From: Euryarchaeota archaeon UBA105
GTDB lineage: Archaea; Thermoplasmatota; Poseidoniia; Poseidoniales; Thalassarchaeaceae
Reading direction: 5' to 3'
DNA length: 15,468 bases
Assembly: GCA_002496905.1 (NCBI GenBank)
Contig: DALV01000104.1
Coordinates: 13,558-29,025 of the forward strand
How positions within the stretch are numbered: the stretch's first letter is position 1; each line of letters opens with the position of its first letter. The notes under the pieces are model-generated. The model was not told where the DNA came from. It worked only from the letters and a program-made list of their open reading frames with translations, and did not search any database. Shown here piece by piece: positions 14,657 through 15,468 of the stretch. The position numbers and the translations under genes were made by a program.

Positions 14657-15468
14657 CTAACTTTCATCCCACCAATCTTCGTCGTTGTTGGCATTATCCA
14701 ACGCTTCCTTGATGAATGAGAATATTCTCTCAAAGTTTTTCTCAGCATTAATTTCTTCAGACCTTATTTCTTGGTCCGCGATTAATTCTCTAATCTGCAA
14801 GTAATCATCTCCTCCCCGATCTCCCAAGAAATTGAACTCAAGTTGCCTACCCTTTGATTTTGAATCCTCAAGATACATGATGAAGGAATCGGAGTCAATA
14901 TTGCTTATCTTGTTTAGTAAATCACCTTGGGAACTAACTTTGATTTTCATTTCCTTTTTTCCATCCAATAGTAGAGTATAGCTGCTCCTTTCGATTGGTG
15001 TTTGATCATTAGATGAATCTAGGGCTCCAGAAAGTCGAGATAGTTCTTCAAATTCTTCTTCAGTAAAGCTTCCTTGTTTTTTCTTCAGCCATGCACTCCT
15101 CGCTTCGGCTTGAAGTTCCGTCGCTTCAATAGGAGTAATCCAAGAGTTATGTGATACCCGTTGCAATTTGTACCGCTTTCGTCTCTCCTTTGGTACAAAG
15201 CTCTCGAATCTTCTCGCAGTCACGAACAAGAATATTGGAATACCATTGCAGAATAAACAGGGTAGGGAAAAAAATGCATTATCATTTTTCCAGAAAATCT
15301 CCAACCATGATTGTTTAACTAAAACGGCCTCTGAATTATCATTTGGATTAACATATCCAGTAATGTTAGCACCAATAATTATACCTCGATTTTCTAGCCA
15401 TTGATTTGCTTTGGAATCACTTGACAGATTCGGAGGATAGAGGATATAATCTTCACTTACGTAATTCA
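14657..15468 (-). CDS. Hypothetical single-pass membrane protein, 5' end outside window
   Basis: The frame stays open to the right edge, so the gene is truncated and 269 codons are visible; the TTG at 15304 is not needed as a start. The first roughly 60 residues are polar and include PPNLSSDS and NITGYVNPNDN. A hydrophobic span with CLFC (about residues 64-83) follows and is probably a membrane helix. Next comes a basic stretch, RRFESFVPKERRKRYK, which suggests that the C-terminal part is cytoplasmic. That part holds AWLKKKQGSFTEEEFEELSRL (about 123-143), loosely like the short SHOCT oligomerisation motif, then an alpha/beta region, and ends in an acidic DEDWWDES tail. I cannot name a family or function. 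Confidence 0.7.
   Translation of the reverse strand, partial: NYVSEDYILYPPNLSSDSKANQWLENRGIIIGANITGYVNPNDNSEAVLVKQSWLEIFWKNDNAFFSLPCLFCNGIPIFLFVTARRFESFVPKERRKRYKLQRVSHNSWITPIEATELQAEARSAWLKKKQGSFTEEEFEELSRLSGALDSSNDQTPIERSSYTLLLDGKKEMKIKVSSQGDLLNKISNIDSDSFIMYLEDSKSKGRQLEFNFLGDRGGDDYLQIRELIADQEIRSEEINAEKNFERIFSFIKEALDNANNDEDWWDES

Noticed and set aside
1..15468. CRISPR array, insertion sequence, phage or defence genes
   Set aside because: No spaced direct repeats, transposase or integrase frames or terminal inverted repeats were seen; almost all sequence is accounted for by housekeeping or envelope genes.

Overview
The window looks like a piece of a planktonic marine euryarchaeon, most likely Marine Group II (Candidatus Poseidoniales) or a close relative. 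This is inferred by eye, not from a search. Deoxyhypusine synthase and the archaeal form of ribosomal protein uS2 make the host an archaeon. The bacterial-type UvrB, the CcmF-type cytochrome c maturation protein, the UbiA/UbiD pair and a short histone H1 (Hc1)-like protein fit a surface-ocean archaeon that has taken up many bacterial genes. Base composition is moderate, spacing is tight, and several genes carry a Shine-Dalgarno (SD) sequence (AGGAGG, AGGAG, AGGTG, GAGGT).

Layout. The left edge (1-1664, plus strand) has the 3' part of a class III aminotransferase and a short degenerate SDR-like protein. A minus-strand block (1689-8225) then reads, from its upstream end, UbiD decarboxylase, UbiA prenyltransferase, UvrB, deoxyhypusine synthase and the Hc1-like protein. 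A divergent start region near 8226-8255 separates it from a plus-strand block (8256-14653): geranylgeranyl reductase-family flavoprotein, CcmF, long archaeal FKBP prolyl isomerase, a three-helix membrane protein, a probable lipoprotein and ribosomal protein uS2. At the right edge a minus-strand single-pass membrane protein runs off the window.

How the genes fit together. UbiD, UbiA and the prenyl reductase sit side by side and suit the late steps of quinone synthesis: decarboxylation, prenylation and side-chain saturation. CcmF, just downstream, attaches heme to c-type cytochromes, so 5.4-11.9 kb reads as a respiratory-chain assembly neighbourhood. uS2, FKBP and deoxyhypusine synthase serve translation and protein folding. 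UvrB serves nucleotide excision repair.

No RNA gene, CRISPR array, insertion sequence or prophage was seen, and no stretch over 300 bases lacks a gene. The longest gap, 12659-12815, holds two possible stem-loops and an AT-rich leader. I found no clear new multi-gene system. The best leads are the mini-histone, the catalytically stripped SDR-like protein, a set of stem-loops and a shared heptamer upstream of the plus-strand genes, and a sharp GC island at the start of the reductase gene.
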